64,000 bases of DNA from Candidatus Nitrosocosmicus franklandus. GTDB taxonomy: Archaea; Thermoproteota; Nitrososphaeria; Nitrososphaerales; Nitrososphaeraceae. A program made the translations under genes and the position numbers. The stretch is from assembly GCF_900696045.1 (NCBI RefSeq), contig NZ_LR216287.1:930001-994000 (forward strand), in the 5' to 3' direction. This document shows, one piece after another, positions 35,287-45,928 of this stretch (positions are counted from its first letter, which is position 1; each line of letters opens with the position of its first letter). The notes beneath the pieces were generated by a model, which saw only the letters and a program-made list of their open reading frames with translations, did no database searches and was not told the DNA's origin.

Positions 35287-36158
35287 TTATTTTTTGAACT
35301 AGATTGAATTTAAGAATTCGATTCATTCTTAGTTTAATAGGTACCAGGAATAGTTTTCGATATGTTATGACATAGAGATATACAGAGTTAGTAACTTGTA
35401 CCATGTAATGTGGCAACCTGTTTTCGCTATACTTTAGAACTGTTTCTTCTATGCTCACATTTGATTTTTAAAAGTACATTCTACAAAGTATCTTATTTCT
35501 TTGATAGGCTCGCCTTGAGAGTAAGAATAATTGTAATATCTATACTGGATCATTTTTGAATCCACTTGAAATGACCTGTACATGCTCAGTCATTATTAAA
35601 TGTGATGATGATCCAGGTTCGTGTTTTTGGCTAAATTCCTTTATAATTCCACCGCTCAATTACCTTATATTTAATTCGAGTATTTGTTTAAATACAGAAT
35701 ACTAGTCAGTAGTTATTCAGAGAAAAATCAATAATCAGAAACAATCAAAAAAATAGTATGCAAATGTATATTTCTGGCAATTAGATATCACGGAATATGA
35801 TGAACGCTAAAGAATAGTTATCTCTGAATGTTCGCAAGACATGTTCGATCTGAATTGATCTAAAAAGATGTTTTGTTAATACACTATGTGTAAATTATAC
35901 CAAAATATCGGATTTAGTATCAGGAGCAACTACGTTATCTTATTTCTTGATTGTCACCCCCATCAATATTCCAGGAAAGAATGAGCCCATTGTCTAATTT
36001 TATACGTATTGTCACTCCAGGATCACCATAAACGAAATTCTAGAATTAATATAATTTGTTTATTTAATCATATATAGGATATGATGAAATGCCCTCATTG
36101 AACTATTTTATTTCAGTCCTAAATGGAAAGAAGATGACGATGAAACAAAAGAACAAAA
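35287..36158. other. Gap without a clear gene
   Basis: About 870 bases, AT-rich; nothing recognised on either strand. Confidence 0.45.
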
Positions 36159-36293
36159 ATGAACTATGAAATATATCATCAGTTTTGTCTTGGTTGTCAT
36201 CGACTTATTATAGGAGTAGATGGATATTCTGATGAAATGCCACTTCCAAAAGAGAAAGAGGTGATGGAAAAGTTGAAACTTTTAAAATTCTAA
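36159..36293 (+). CDS. Possible small CxxCH protein
   Basis: 44 aa from ATG: a polar start, then HQFCLGCHRLIIGVDGYSDE with a CxxCH motif and an amphipathic C-terminal helix (KEKEVMEKLKLLKF). The CxxCH looks like half a zinc ribbon rather than a haem site, as there is no signal peptide. No promoter was pinned down. It could be a true small protein or the end of a lost gene. Confidence 0.45.
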   Translation: MNYEIYHQFCLGCHRLIIGVDGYSDEMPLPKEKEVMEKLKLLKF

Positions 36294-36502
36294 TCTTTTT
36301 TTAGAAATTGATTGATCTGATGATGTATTTGTTTTTTATGAAGGTTATCCTTTGTAATCTTCATGTATAGTATATCAAAAATATACAAAGATTGCTAAAT
36401 TTTGTCATTATAATAAAAAGGATGGCAAAATTTGATCGTAATTTTTTTCTTAAATGTTCATCATATAGATTATAAACAATGATCACAAACAACTATTAAT
36501 CG

Positions 36503-36769
36503 ATGGAGTGTCCCCACTGTTTCTTGAAAATGCAATCGAACTTGAGTAATAGTAAAGTTAGCAAATGCCCCAAATGCGAAGGGTTATGGCTATCAGTAGA
36601 GATTATTGAAAATATATTTGGTTTAAGCACAATTAATTATGACCTCAGCAATGAGAATGTACCAAGCAAAAATTTTTCTAAAAATGTCCAATCCGATAAG
36701 AACTATTACTATTATAAGAAATTATTTACTAGAAGTACTATTCCGGATGATGTAACAGGTTTTGATTAG
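36503..36769 (+). CDS. Small TFIIB-type zinc-ribbon protein
   Basis: 88 aa. MECPHCFLKMQSNLSNSKVS followed by KCPKCEGLWLSVEIIENIFG gives CPxC-x~15-CPKC-x-GLWL, the pattern of zf-TFIIB-like stand-alone zinc ribbons. The rest is polar and Tyr/Lys-rich. Binds one zinc; biological role not known for most members. The next gene (MarC) is 281 bases downstream. Confidence 0.78.
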   Translation: MECPHCFLKMQSNLSNSKVSKCPKCEGLWLSVEIIENIFGLSTINYDLSNENVPSKNFSKNVQSDKNYYYYKKLFTRSTIPDDVTGFD

Positions 36770-37050
36770 TTGAAAATGATAGAAAAACACAATATACATA
36801 GTATATACGTTTGATAACAAAAATTACTTGTTATGCTATTTGATCAAGTTATACTTACTCCATCAAATGGATAAACCCGTCCGGTCAGGTAAATTGCTAT
36901 AGTAGTTATTATTGATTTATTTGGATCAAAATCGCACAAGTATCACTAGTTTAATAAATGTATTAATGGGAAGTATTTGGTTTCCCAAATACACACGAGC
37001 TTTAGACATGACATATATCTAATTCATTTATTTTAATTGTATCGGACAGT

Positions 37051-37674
37051 ATGACAGTGATCGAAGTATTCGTCAATTTATTTAATACGTTCGGATTAGA
37101 TTTGCTGAGAAGCGTAATTGCACTTTTTGTAGTAATAGATCCATTAGGAACTATTCCTTTGTTTATTGCTATTACTCAAAAAAAATCAAAAGAAGAGAGA
37201 AATAATATATCAAGAACGGCTGTAATAACAGCAGGGATACTGCTGATCTTATTTGCCGTTGCTGGAACTCAAATCTTATCAATTTTTGGAATTACTATTT
37301 CGAGCTTTATGATTGCAGGTGGAATATTATTATTCATAATATCTGTTGAGCTACTTACTCACGGGGGTTGGAGGTTTGGAGATAACATATCTGATGACTC
37401 GGGGGTAGTACCGTTAGCTTTCCCACTATTGGCTGGACCTGGTGCTATTGCTTCGGTCATACTATCCTTCCAAACTTCTGGATTGATAATAACGATGCTT
37501 TCAATCCTAATTGTTATTGGATTAACTTATCTAATTTATTATATGACTGATCCAATTTACAGAATACTCGGTAGACGTGGTTCTTTGATAATAACAAGAG
37601 TGTTTGCAATACTTGTAGCCGCCATCGCAGTTCAATATATTGTCAATGGGTTACAATCTATACTAGGAAATTAA
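37051..37674 (+). CDS. MarC-family (UPF0056) membrane protein
   Basis: 207 aa, six membrane helices. Family marks: FVVIDPLGTIPLFIAITQKK, GISISSFMIAGG-like helix (ITISSFMIAGGILLFIISVE), VPLAFPLLAGPGAIASVILS. MarC proteins are widespread; the old link to multiple antibiotic resistance was not upheld, and their transport substrate is unknown. Full length. Stands alone. Confidence 0.9.
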   Translation: MTVIEVFVNLFNTFGLDLLRSVIALFVVIDPLGTIPLFIAITQKKSKEERNNISRTAVITAGILLILFAVAGTQILSIFGITISSFMIAGGILLFIISVELLTHGGWRFGDNISDDSGVVPLAFPLLAGPGAIASVILSFQTSGLIITMLSILIVIGLTYLIYYMTDPIYRILGRRGSLIITRVFAILVAAIAVQYIVNGLQSILGN

Positions 37675-38013
37675 ACAATATATCGACTATTACAATTTAT
37701 TAGAATCACAAAAAAATACTATCTCTTGGAATGTTAAACTCTAATAGCTAATGGACATATGGACAAGGATACGAACGGTTCCCTCTGAATCGTGTTTAAA
37801 GCTAGACTTATTAGTTACTTAGGTAGCAATTTAAAGTAGAAAGATGTTACTAACCATTTTTGTATTATGTTGAATGTGTCTGAAATTGATTCGTTTCTCA
37901 TCATTCTTTTTGAAATCAAAGAATGTATTTCGCATATTCTAATTTTTGATTGTGCAGAGTATTTCGACTGATTTATTATAACATATAAAAGTAATCATTC
38001 TTATTAAGTAATT
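37675..38013. other. Gap without a clear gene
   Basis: About 340 bases; a TATA-like stretch just before 38014 (ACATATAAAAG, about 37981) fits the next gene. Confidence 0.45.
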
Positions 38014-38427
38014 ATGAGTCAAAATGGAAATAAACAGATTGATCCTTCTCTACGATATTTCTTTGAAGACAAGAATCTTGCTTTTGTTGCTACACTTATG
38101 AAAGATGGGTCACCACAGATTACTCCCACTTGGGTAGATATCGATAACGAAAATCGAATTCTTATCAATACGGCATTAGGAAGAATAAAACAAAAGAATG
38201 TGACAAGGGACCCCAGAGTAGCGATTTCAATCGTAGACAGGAATAACCCATATCACATGATTACCATAAGAGGAGAAGTAATAGAGCAAATTACTGGTGA
38301 ACAGGCAGATAAACACATAGATAAGATGGCAAAAAAGTATCTTAATAAAGATAAGTATCCCTTTGGAACTTCTGGTGAAAAAAGAGTATTATTGAAAATA
38401 AGGCCTATAAAGGTAAGTTCCATTTAG
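38014..38427 (+). CDS. PPOX-class FMN/F420-binding protein
   Basis: 137 aa split-barrel protein: NLAFVATLMKDGSPQITPTW, NRILINTALGRIKQKNVTRD, PRVAISIVDRNNPYHMITIR, then a helical part and PFGTSGEKRVLLKIRPIKV. This order is that of the PPOX-class F420-dependent oxidoreductases; they reduce a range of substrates with F420H2 in archaea and actinobacteria. Intact, unlike the relative at 5147-5602. Leaderless spacing from a TATA-like box. Confidence 0.87.
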   Translation: MSQNGNKQIDPSLRYFFEDKNLAFVATLMKDGSPQITPTWVDIDNENRILINTALGRIKQKNVTRDPRVAISIVDRNNPYHMITIRGEVIEQITGEQADKHIDKMAKKYLNKDKYPFGTSGEKRVLLKIRPIKVSSI

Positions 38428-39476
38428 TTGTTATATTAACATCTAAAAGCAGAACAATTAATTATTAGTTAAGAATATGTTAACGTGAAAGAACAAAAAT
38501 AATACTAACACAATAATATTTGAATCTCTCGATAATTTATCACTTTAAAAATAAATAAAAGATTGTTTTGATATCTATTCAAATTAATTATCGACATAGT
38601 TTGTTGTTTGGTAATACAACATACTCTGCCAAGTTACATTCATACAGTAGACCTTGTGACTATTGATTTACACTTGTGAATACGGTTTTTTCAATATGGC
38701 TTAAAAAAGTAGATCAACTTTCATACTATTCGGTAGAAACTATCCACTAAATACTTGTTGGTTCTGTATATATTTTACAATACTACCGTGTTGACTACAT
38801 TGTTATTCTGGCACATGTTGTCATTAAATAAAGTTATAACCACCTTTTCATGAAGATAGCAGTTTATTTCTTATAAAGATTTAAGAGCAAATTGAAAATA
38901 GAGATAATTTTGTGTAGGAGTTTTGTGCATGTATTCAAGTATTCTGTCTTCTTGCTTTATACTTTTTGAAAGATTGGAAAAATTTGAATGAGGACTCCAT
39001 GCTATCAGATAAGATGCAACCTTCAAAACATCTACTCGAGTTAATTTTTTTTGATTAATTTGAATAAGCAAGTAAGAACATTTTCATTGTTTTCGTTGAT
39101 AGACATCATGAATCATTCTCAAAAAAGCGTGGATGAGATAACTAATATTTACGAGAGGTTATTACCAAGCAGATGAGCAAATTAGTAGTCATTGAATCAA
39201 TTTACAATTGATGATTTAAACGTTATCTACTTATGTAAACCCAATTTATAGCTAATTCTAGACTCCCCGACATTAATAATGAATTTATTTATTAGAATTT
39301 CACATTCAAGAAATAAGAACGGTATCGCAGTCATATACAATATTTGCAAGTTGCTACGAAAGCATAACACACTTCAGTTCCCCATATTAAGAGAAGAATA
39401 TTTGGACCTAAAAGGTATATTGTATTTGCGCTCTCTTCATAACAAAGATCGTACTCTTTTAGCTTGTTTATTTATT
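38428..39476. other. Gap of about 1 kb with one weak frame
   Basis: A minus-strand frame at 38871-39071 (TTG start; QKKLTRVDVLKVASYLIAW) has a somewhat protein-like start and might be a small gene, but nothing supports it further. No repeats or RNA seen. Confidence 0.4.
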
Positions 39477-39962
39477 TTACGAGGTAGAATTTGAAAGTAA
39501 CTCTACAGACTTGTCCAAATTGACATTAATCTCATCTATTTGAGCTTGTAGTTCTTCTATTGGAACACGATCTAAAATCATTTTGCGCAATTCTTCCCTC
39601 ATTTGAATTTCAGTTGTTTCCATTAAAGGTCTGTCTATCTCAGCTAGGGGAGCTTCTACATACTCATAATTATCTAGATAGGCAGTAGTTGCTAATTCTT
39701 CCGCCCCAGTATAATTCTCGTTTGTATATTCTACTAAAGTTTGATTCAATAGGCTTCTTATTACGGAAATAAACTCAAGTGGAGTTTCTGGTTCGTCTGC
39801 CTCTACTGAATCAGTAGTATTAGTAGTAGTATTTGTCGCTTGAGCATAGACATTTGGCAAAACCGGTATAATACTCGTCATCACAATTAACAACAAAGGC
39901 GATATTAACAAATTTGTTTTTGAATTCTTTGAAAGATTCATACTTGACATGCTTATAAACAT
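39477..39962 (-). CDS. Exported helical protein, Ftr1-N-terminal-like
   Basis: 161 aa; true start may be the ATG of codon 5 or 8. Signal peptide to about residue 41 (VLPNVYA-Q), an Asn/Thr stretch with sequons, then long helices: PLEFISVIRSLLNQTLVEYT, YTGAEELATTAYLDNYEYVE, APLAEIDRPLMETTEIQMRE. The ENY-x-AEELA-x-x-AYLDNYEY-x-EAPL pattern resembles the extracellular helical domain that precedes Ftr1-type iron permeases in archaea and bacteria; here it stands alone without the permease. Role in metal handling is inference. Confidence 0.7.
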   Translation of the reverse strand: MFISMSSMNLSKNSKTNLLISPLLLIVMTSIIPVLPNVYAQATNTTTNTTDSVEADEPETPLEFISVIRSLLNQTLVEYTNENYTGAEELATTAYLDNYEYVEAPLAEIDRPLMETTEIQMREELRKMILDRVPIEELQAQIDEINVNLDKSVELLSNSTS

Positions 39963-40731
39963 TATAGTTTATTAAATCGTAATGGTCATTATAACATTTG
40001 AGAATAACCTGTTTTTTTGCATCTGTTAATATTACAATTATTGCAACGGTAACGTATTGCAGTAAGAATAATTGTAATTAATAAATTCTTTTAACTATAA
40101 AGAAACCGTTATCCTACAAATAGTGTTTTAATTGCTTGATTGATTTACTTCATAAATGCGGATCGGTAATGGTATTTATTTACGTCTACTACTCGGTGTT
40201 GCGAGGTAAGAATAACTTTTTATTGTTTTTTGAAAGTGATTGACTTTAGTAATATCTTGAAAAGATTAAAACTGAACTTCATAATAGATTAGTCCCATTT
40301 GTAACTTCCATTTTAGTTTACCTGTAAGATCCATTCGGTCTATAAATCTAAAGTAATTTGCTCATCCATTATTAATTTCAAGTAAACGTATAAAATCAAA
40401 CGTTATTGATGATTTACAGACCATGATTATACTAAAATAAAATGTAATGAAGAAAAAATTATGTTACAATAGATTGAGCGAAAAGTGTATAACAAATAAT
40501 TCAGATAATGAATAGATTAAGACTATTTCATTGATAATGACGAATTTCCTTTATTATTCGAACATGTCTAACAAAGAGGAAACAAAACTTATTTTTTGTC
40601 ACCTTAGTAAGGAAATTGCACATCATATTTTCTATGATAGGTTAGAAATCCAAACTAGCTAGCATAGGCTAATGTTTTGAGTACAACCATATAACAAAAT
40701 AACCCAAAGTAAAATACTTTGTTGCATAATT
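39963..40731. other. Gap without a clear gene
   Basis: A 32-codon frame at 40564-40662 (MSNKEETKLIFCHLSKEIAH) is open but too short to judge. Nothing else seen. Confidence 0.4.
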
Positions 40732-41079
40732 ATGAAAGATATGAGCTATATTCATAATGAAAAGAATTATGCAGATCCGGCTCAATCAGGAGTAGACTCA
40801 TCTGTGGAAAGAGCAGAGGAATTAACTGGTGAATCCCCCGTAAACAAAGCAACAGATAATGCAACTGTGTCTAAACTTGCAAACCTTCTTGAAGGTCTTA
40901 AATTCCCAGCCACCACAGAAGAAATCTTGAGTCACATAAACAGAAAATCACCTTCCATGGGTAACCAGATTAATGATGTATTTGCAAGAGTCCAAAATAA
41001 TCTTGAAAAAGGAATTAAATATAAAAATACCTACCAAGTAGGATTGGCATCAAAGCTGGTAGAGATCGAAGAAGAGTGA
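40732..41079 (+). CDS. DUF2795-domain protein
   Basis: 115 aa. Polar N-terminus, then the DUF2795 core about residues 48-90: KLANLLEGLKFPATTEEILS, HINRKSPSMGNQINDVFARV, with the G-L-x-FPAT-x-EEIL pattern. These small helical proteins occur in archaea and actinobacteria; function unknown. Stands alone; a T-rich stretch follows. Confidence 0.82.
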   Translation: MKDMSYIHNEKNYADPAQSGVDSSVERAEELTGESPVNKATDNATVSKLANLLEGLKFPATTEEILSHINRKSPSMGNQINDVFARVQNNLEKGIKYKNTYQVGLASKLVEIEEE

Positions 41080-42086
41080 TCATCCTCTTTATTATGATCA
41101 CCCATAAATAAATCGCAACCTATGTTTGATAAATAGAAACTAACCGAAGTTGCGATTGTCATATCATAAATTTCTGTCACAGTTCATACATGTCATTATT
41201 CAATTTGACCTCGTAATTTGAATGAAATCTATCTTTCAAGGTTTAAGACCAAATGTACCTTATATCAGTCTCATAACTCAAATGAAATCTAAGTTGTTAT
41301 CTCCCCAATCACTACCAATTTATTACAATATTGATCCTTGATCTAGTGATGGTAATAGTTTCTGTGTTTTGTTTCCAAAAACGAATGTGCATATAGTATA
41401 GAGTATGTAACAACTTATGATATAATTAATTCCATTTTTATCTAGTTGTTTTTTTATTAATTGTTGTGTTTGGTGTTTTTTGATTATTTTGAGTTTTTTT
41501 GATCTCAATTTAGGGTTAATTACTTATATAGTCATTGAGATTTCTTCGAATTAAACATATAGAAAAAAGTCCGGGAGTCATTTTCGACAAATTTGCGCAT
41601 AATGATATGATATTTTTGTATAACTCTTGCACGGCTCAGAATTTTAAAACACTTATTGTCAGAAAAATGGCTTTTTAAACAATGAAATCAGGTCAAGAAT
41701 CTTAATCCCAAGACTCATATCGATTCTTAATTTCTGGATTACGGTCTCGAAAATAGAATATGTATAAATGCAAGAACAAACAATTCCAAACGGTTTTAGC
41801 ATTATATTCTTAAATTTTCCTGTCCTGACAATTCCTACTTTAGAATCTTACCTTCGAAGTATAATTATTATCCCTATCCTTATAGACAATAGTGTTATTG
41901 TAGGATAGAATTTGTTATGCTGTACAAGTAATGAATCCCTAATATGAAAATTGAAATAGTTGTTATTTTTTATTTAACATTCTCTGTAGTCTCACTAGAT
42001 TCGTTAAATAATTTCATAGTTTAATGTAGACGGCATAAGCTCAATCCATGAGATTTTTATCTCATGTCACAAGATTAAGTATGATG
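41080..42086. other. Gap of about 1 kb
   Basis: A minus-strand frame at 41323-41508 is low-complexity and not called. No repeat or RNA recognised. Confidence 0.45.
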
Positions 42087-42875
42087 TTAGCTTTTCGTCT
42101 TATGTTTATAATAGCGATAGGAAACCCCTCCAAGTATTCCTACAAGAACGATAATTGCAACTAAATCGAATACCAATGAATACTTTTTGTAAAGTTCATT
42201 CCACATATCCCCCATAAAAAAGCCAATAGTTGTCAAAAATGTGCACCATACAAATGACCCTGCGAAAGTAAAAGTAGTAAATGAAGATAGTTTCATTTTT
42301 TCAATTCCTGCTGGAATAGATACAATTTCTCGAAGTCCTGGAACCATTCTACCAAAAAATACGGCCATTGAACCATGTTTGTCAAACCATTTTTCAGCTT
42401 TCTTCAATTCACTTTCTCCAAATCCTATATGAGTACCAAGCTTTAGTATCGCCATTCTGCCGATTCTTCTCGAAATGTAGTAAATTATTGATGCACCAAC
42501 GGTTGATCCAGCTGCACCGGAAAGCGACATACCTATTACACCATCTAAAAGACCCAAATTCTTGGCATACACTGCAATCCCTGCTAATGGAAAAACTAGT
42601 TCGCTGGGAATTGGCGGAAAAAGATTTTCTATCAAAGCTGCTGCAAAAACGCCTATATAGCCATACTTATCTATCCATGATATAGTAACATTAGCTATAT
42701 TTGGTATTAGCGAAAGGTCGGATGTAGATCCAGCATTTATATTATTTAAGTAAGCAAATGAGTTTGTTGATTTATTCGAAAATTCGGTTGGCGGATAAAC
42801 GATATTTTTGAATAACATAAGAAAGATGACCAAAAAGAGAGTAAAGATAATACCCAGGTATAACAAATATTGCAT
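42087..42875 (-). CDS. DedA-family membrane protein
   Basis: 262 aa. One N-terminal helix, a linker of about 35 residues, then the DedA core: YGYIGVFAAALIENLFPPIP, SELVFPLAGIAVYAKNLG, KAEKWFDKHGSMAVFFGRMV, PGLREIVSIPAGIEKMKLSS. The GRMVPGLR(E) motif and E-x-x-FPPIP-x-E are the family signatures. DedA/SNARE-associated proteins flip lipids such as undecaprenyl or polyprenyl phosphate and phospholipids and support membrane homeostasis. Full length, basic C-terminus (YYKHKTKS). Confidence 0.9.
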   Translation of the reverse strand: MQYLLYLGIIFTLFLVIFLMLFKNIVYPPTEFSNKSTNSFAYLNNINAGSTSDLSLIPNIANVTISWIDKYGYIGVFAAALIENLFPPIPSELVFPLAGIAVYAKNLGLLDGVIGMSLSGAAGSTVGASIIYYISRRIGRMAILKLGTHIGFGESELKKAEKWFDKHGSMAVFFGRMVPGLREIVSIPAGIEKMKLSSFTTFTFAGSFVWCTFLTTIGFFMGDMWNELYKKYSLVFDLVAIIVLVGILGGVSYRYYKHKTKS

Positions 42876-43422
42876 TATAGTTTAGTCATTTACCTCGTTT
42901 GTTGCTCCGTAACAAATCTTTCTAAGTCGAAGTCACCTAAACCGCAATAGGTTTTCACATATTCGACAGATTTTAGATCATTCAAATTGTATACTAGTAT
43001 CAAGATAAAATTAACTAAATAAGATACTATTTAACGATCGTACCTAACTGAATTCACAAAAGTAATCTCAAGACAAAGTTGATCTATACAATAGATTTGA
43101 GATAAAGTGATTTGTAGTTAATTTTGCATAAATTTTTAGCAACAAAGGTTAGATATTACAAACCTATCCATACTATTTCTATTAATTATCTCGTCTAAAC
43201 CTTCATATTGATATGAATAGTTCGATATGAAAAGATATTTTTTAAATTATCTCCCAAAAAAAATATAAAAAAAATCGATGAAAAATCAATATGAAAGAAT
43301 CCACGTTCTTTTGACCCATACACAGATTGATTAGACAGACAAATTAGTAGATCTTAAAGTAGATTCTTAGTTAAGATTTATTTCAAATCGAATTATAGTA
43401 TTAACAACATATATCTATCATA
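42876..43422. other. Gap without a clear gene
   Basis: Divergent promoters for the flanking genes are expected; no gene or RNA seen. Confidence 0.45.
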
Positions 43423-43698
43423 ATGATGTCAGAAAGAGAAAATCGCTTTGTCTTGGTTGAAAAGTGTAAGTACCTTATGTCACAATTACCTTTTGGCGAA
43501 TTTGACATTGATGATTTAGACATCACAATCATAGTGGTAGAAAAAGAATCAGAATGGACCAGTAGAAAAATAAAAGAGATATTGATCAATATGGAACCAC
43601 TTGATAATCACGTATTGCAATCGTTGTTTACTACTCCCGAGTTGATTACCTTGGAAAAAACACTATTACGATATATCCAATATAGTAATTACGTTTAG
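43423..43698 (+). CDS. Hypothetical small acidic protein
   Basis: 91 aa, two adjacent ATGs. Sequence reads as folded: ENRFVLVEKCKYLMSQLPFG, EFDIDDLDITIIVVEKESEW, TSRKIKEILINMEPLDNHVL, with an alpha-beta-alpha order. No family recognised, no signal or membrane segment. Stands alone between two gaps. Confidence 0.6.
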   Translation: MMSERENRFVLVEKCKYLMSQLPFGEFDIDDLDITIIVVEKESEWTSRKIKEILINMEPLDNHVLQSLFTTPELITLEKTLLRYIQYSNYV

Positions 43699-44365
43699 TG
43701 TAGGGACTCAATTAAGACTAATTTAAATTATATGACAATAAGATAGGTAAGTTGCCTATCATTTGACTTTCTGCCTAATCAGCGACTCATATAAACAGGA
43801 TTTTGTCCATGTAATAATTGAAATACGTCGGTTTTCAATAAATTTAACAAATCTATATTGCGAATGTGATTTACATGAATATGGATTAATCGAAATTGTA
43901 CCATAAAGAGGTTAACCACCTGTTAACGAGTAATATATTGAATAAAAGAACCAAATGTTTACATTAGCCAATTTAAAAAATAAATTTTAATTTCGGCTTA
44001 AGACAATAAAAAATCATTGTAGTGTTCTGACACTTTAGTCTACAGGAAGACACTGACAAATAGATCGCCTCTCAATCAAATATTGTCGATCATAGTCATG
44101 CATGAATGAATAGTTGAATAAGAATTTAGATTACATTATTATTTGATTTTGTTAGATAAACAATTATGTAAATTAATCTCAAATAATCGGAAATTTGCAT
44201 CATTTTCTAGCAGATGTTAAATCAAGTTATTTGATACCAACAGTTTGTGCATCATATATTCTGTTATCCATTTCTTTTTCAATGAAGTAGATTAAGGGAT
44301 CTCCCTATTTACGGATGACGATCATATTGTTTTTATTCTGATTTGTATATCGAACAAGAAAGATA
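43699..44365. other. Gap without a clear gene
   Basis: About 670 bases with nothing recognised. Confidence 0.45.
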
Positions 44366-44977
44366 ATGGTTTCGCTGAACAAGGTACGGTTGGATCATGT
44401 CATATCCTTTGGTGATGCAATATTTGCATTTTCCATTACATTTATTGCAATTTCAATTGAAATACCGGATTTACCATCCAATCTATCTGAGGCCGAAGTA
44501 GTCAACAAGTTATTCAGCCTTATTCCTCAGTTTGAAATATATTTTGCAAGTTTTGCCGTAATAGGCATATTCTGGATAAAGTATCATTTAATTTTTAACA
44601 AAATAAAAGATTCACATTCGATTATGCTATGGCTGAACCTATTTTATTTATTTTTTGTTACATTAATATCGTTCGGAACTGCCCTTAGGTTTGAGAATAA
44701 TTATGTTTCTACATTTGTGTTATATGCCATCATCTTGACCGCGACTAGTTTACTACTCTCTCTAATTTGGATACATGCTCTGAATCATAATCTACTTAAG
44801 GATGATATCATGACAAAACGCCAGAAAAAACTGTATACACTACAAGGAATTATCCCAGCAATCATATTTGCAGGGTCGATTGGAATTGCTTTTATAAATA
44901 TTCAGGCTGCATCATATTTTTGGATCCTAATAATTCCTTTTCAAATAATTTTCAAAAAAAGAACCAATCTAAGCTAA
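44366..44977 (+). CDS. TMEM175-like (DUF1211) channel protein
   Basis: 203 aa, six hydrophobic helices. The first helix holds the TMEM175 pore motif region RLDHVISFGDAIFAFSITFI; the family has (R)-x-x-x-FSD-x-x-x-A, here FGD-x-x-FA. Later helices: FEIYFASFAVIGIFWIKYHL, MLWLNLFYLFFVTLISFGTA, ASYFWILIIPFQIIF. Prokaryotic TMEM175 proteins are tetrameric potassium-selective (or leak) channels. The Ser to Gly change in the motif is a deviation to note. Intact, full length; contrast the dead voltage-gated channel at 6356-7870. Confidence 0.85.
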   Translation: MVSLNKVRLDHVISFGDAIFAFSITFIAISIEIPDLPSNLSEAEVVNKLFSLIPQFEIYFASFAVIGIFWIKYHLIFNKIKDSHSIMLWLNLFYLFFVTLISFGTALRFENNYVSTFVLYAIILTATSLLLSLIWIHALNHNLLKDDIMTKRQKKLYTLQGIIPAIIFAGSIGIAFINIQAASYFWILIIPFQIIFKKRTNLS

Positions 44978-45899
44978 AAAATAATTCCTTTAAAACAAAT
45001 CGAGTAATCCAAAGATTATTGGGTAATGGGTAGTGCTCGATTAAATAATCTTATGCAACATCATTCATAAAGTATCAGAAAGAGTATCGGATATTCTTAG
45101 GATTGTTAATTACGGGTCAAAAATATTTGATGACTCAAGGAATACAATATACAATTTCTTTGGTTTATTGACTTACTACAATTCGGAGTATGCAACTTTA
45201 GAGAACCAAAAAGGATATTTTCATAGTTTGTTTCACAAGCAATGCATAAACAAATCCGACAATGACTAACTTAATTGTCCAAACCAGGTCGTAGATATAT
45301 AATACACTCTTCTCTAGAACCCTACGAAGTAATCTCATTAACTTATGATGCTGATATACAATGGCTTTGAACATTATCAATAGACGTATAGAAAAAGGAT
45401 TTTAATAAATCATACAAATACTAACAGTAAAAAGTAGTAGCATGTTAGTGTTATTAGTCCAGTATGGACATGAATAGTATTGTTGTTCAGTAATCGGTTT
45501 TTATTAAATGAGATAAGTTGTAATCTATTATTGAAGTCTTATTTAGTAAATTGGTCAGTATTATAGATGAGTCTATGACTGACTTTTTCATCAAACCTGT
45601 GTTATCATTAAACTCGAAATCATTCTTCATATGATTGCTGTTCCTCCATAGTTTATCATACCAGAAAATTCTCTGCTAAGGCATATCCTAGATAGTCACG
45701 GTGACCCCAAAACACTAATTGAACTTATTTGATGACGGTATCGAGGTAACTTTGTAATCTATTCCTAACATCGTTCAACAATCTAGTGATTCAACGATAT
45801 CCCGCCCTGGTTCACTACAAACCAGCGATTAAATAAATGAGCATACTCTTATAAATCACACACCACAAAAACAAAAAAATTCTTTTGAGTATCCTTTAG
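44978..45899. other. Gap with one doubtful small membrane frame
   Basis: A minus-strand frame at 45198-45380 would encode a 58-60 aa basic protein with one hydrophobic helix (LVWTIKLVIVGFVYALLV) and has a TATA-like stretch about 30 bases upstream; perhaps a small membrane protein, about one chance in three. A hairpin (CTGGTT-7-AACCAG) sits at 45807-45825. Confidence 0.35.
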
Positions 45900-45928
45900 C
45901 TAAGATTTTAAATATCTATCCAGAAAAT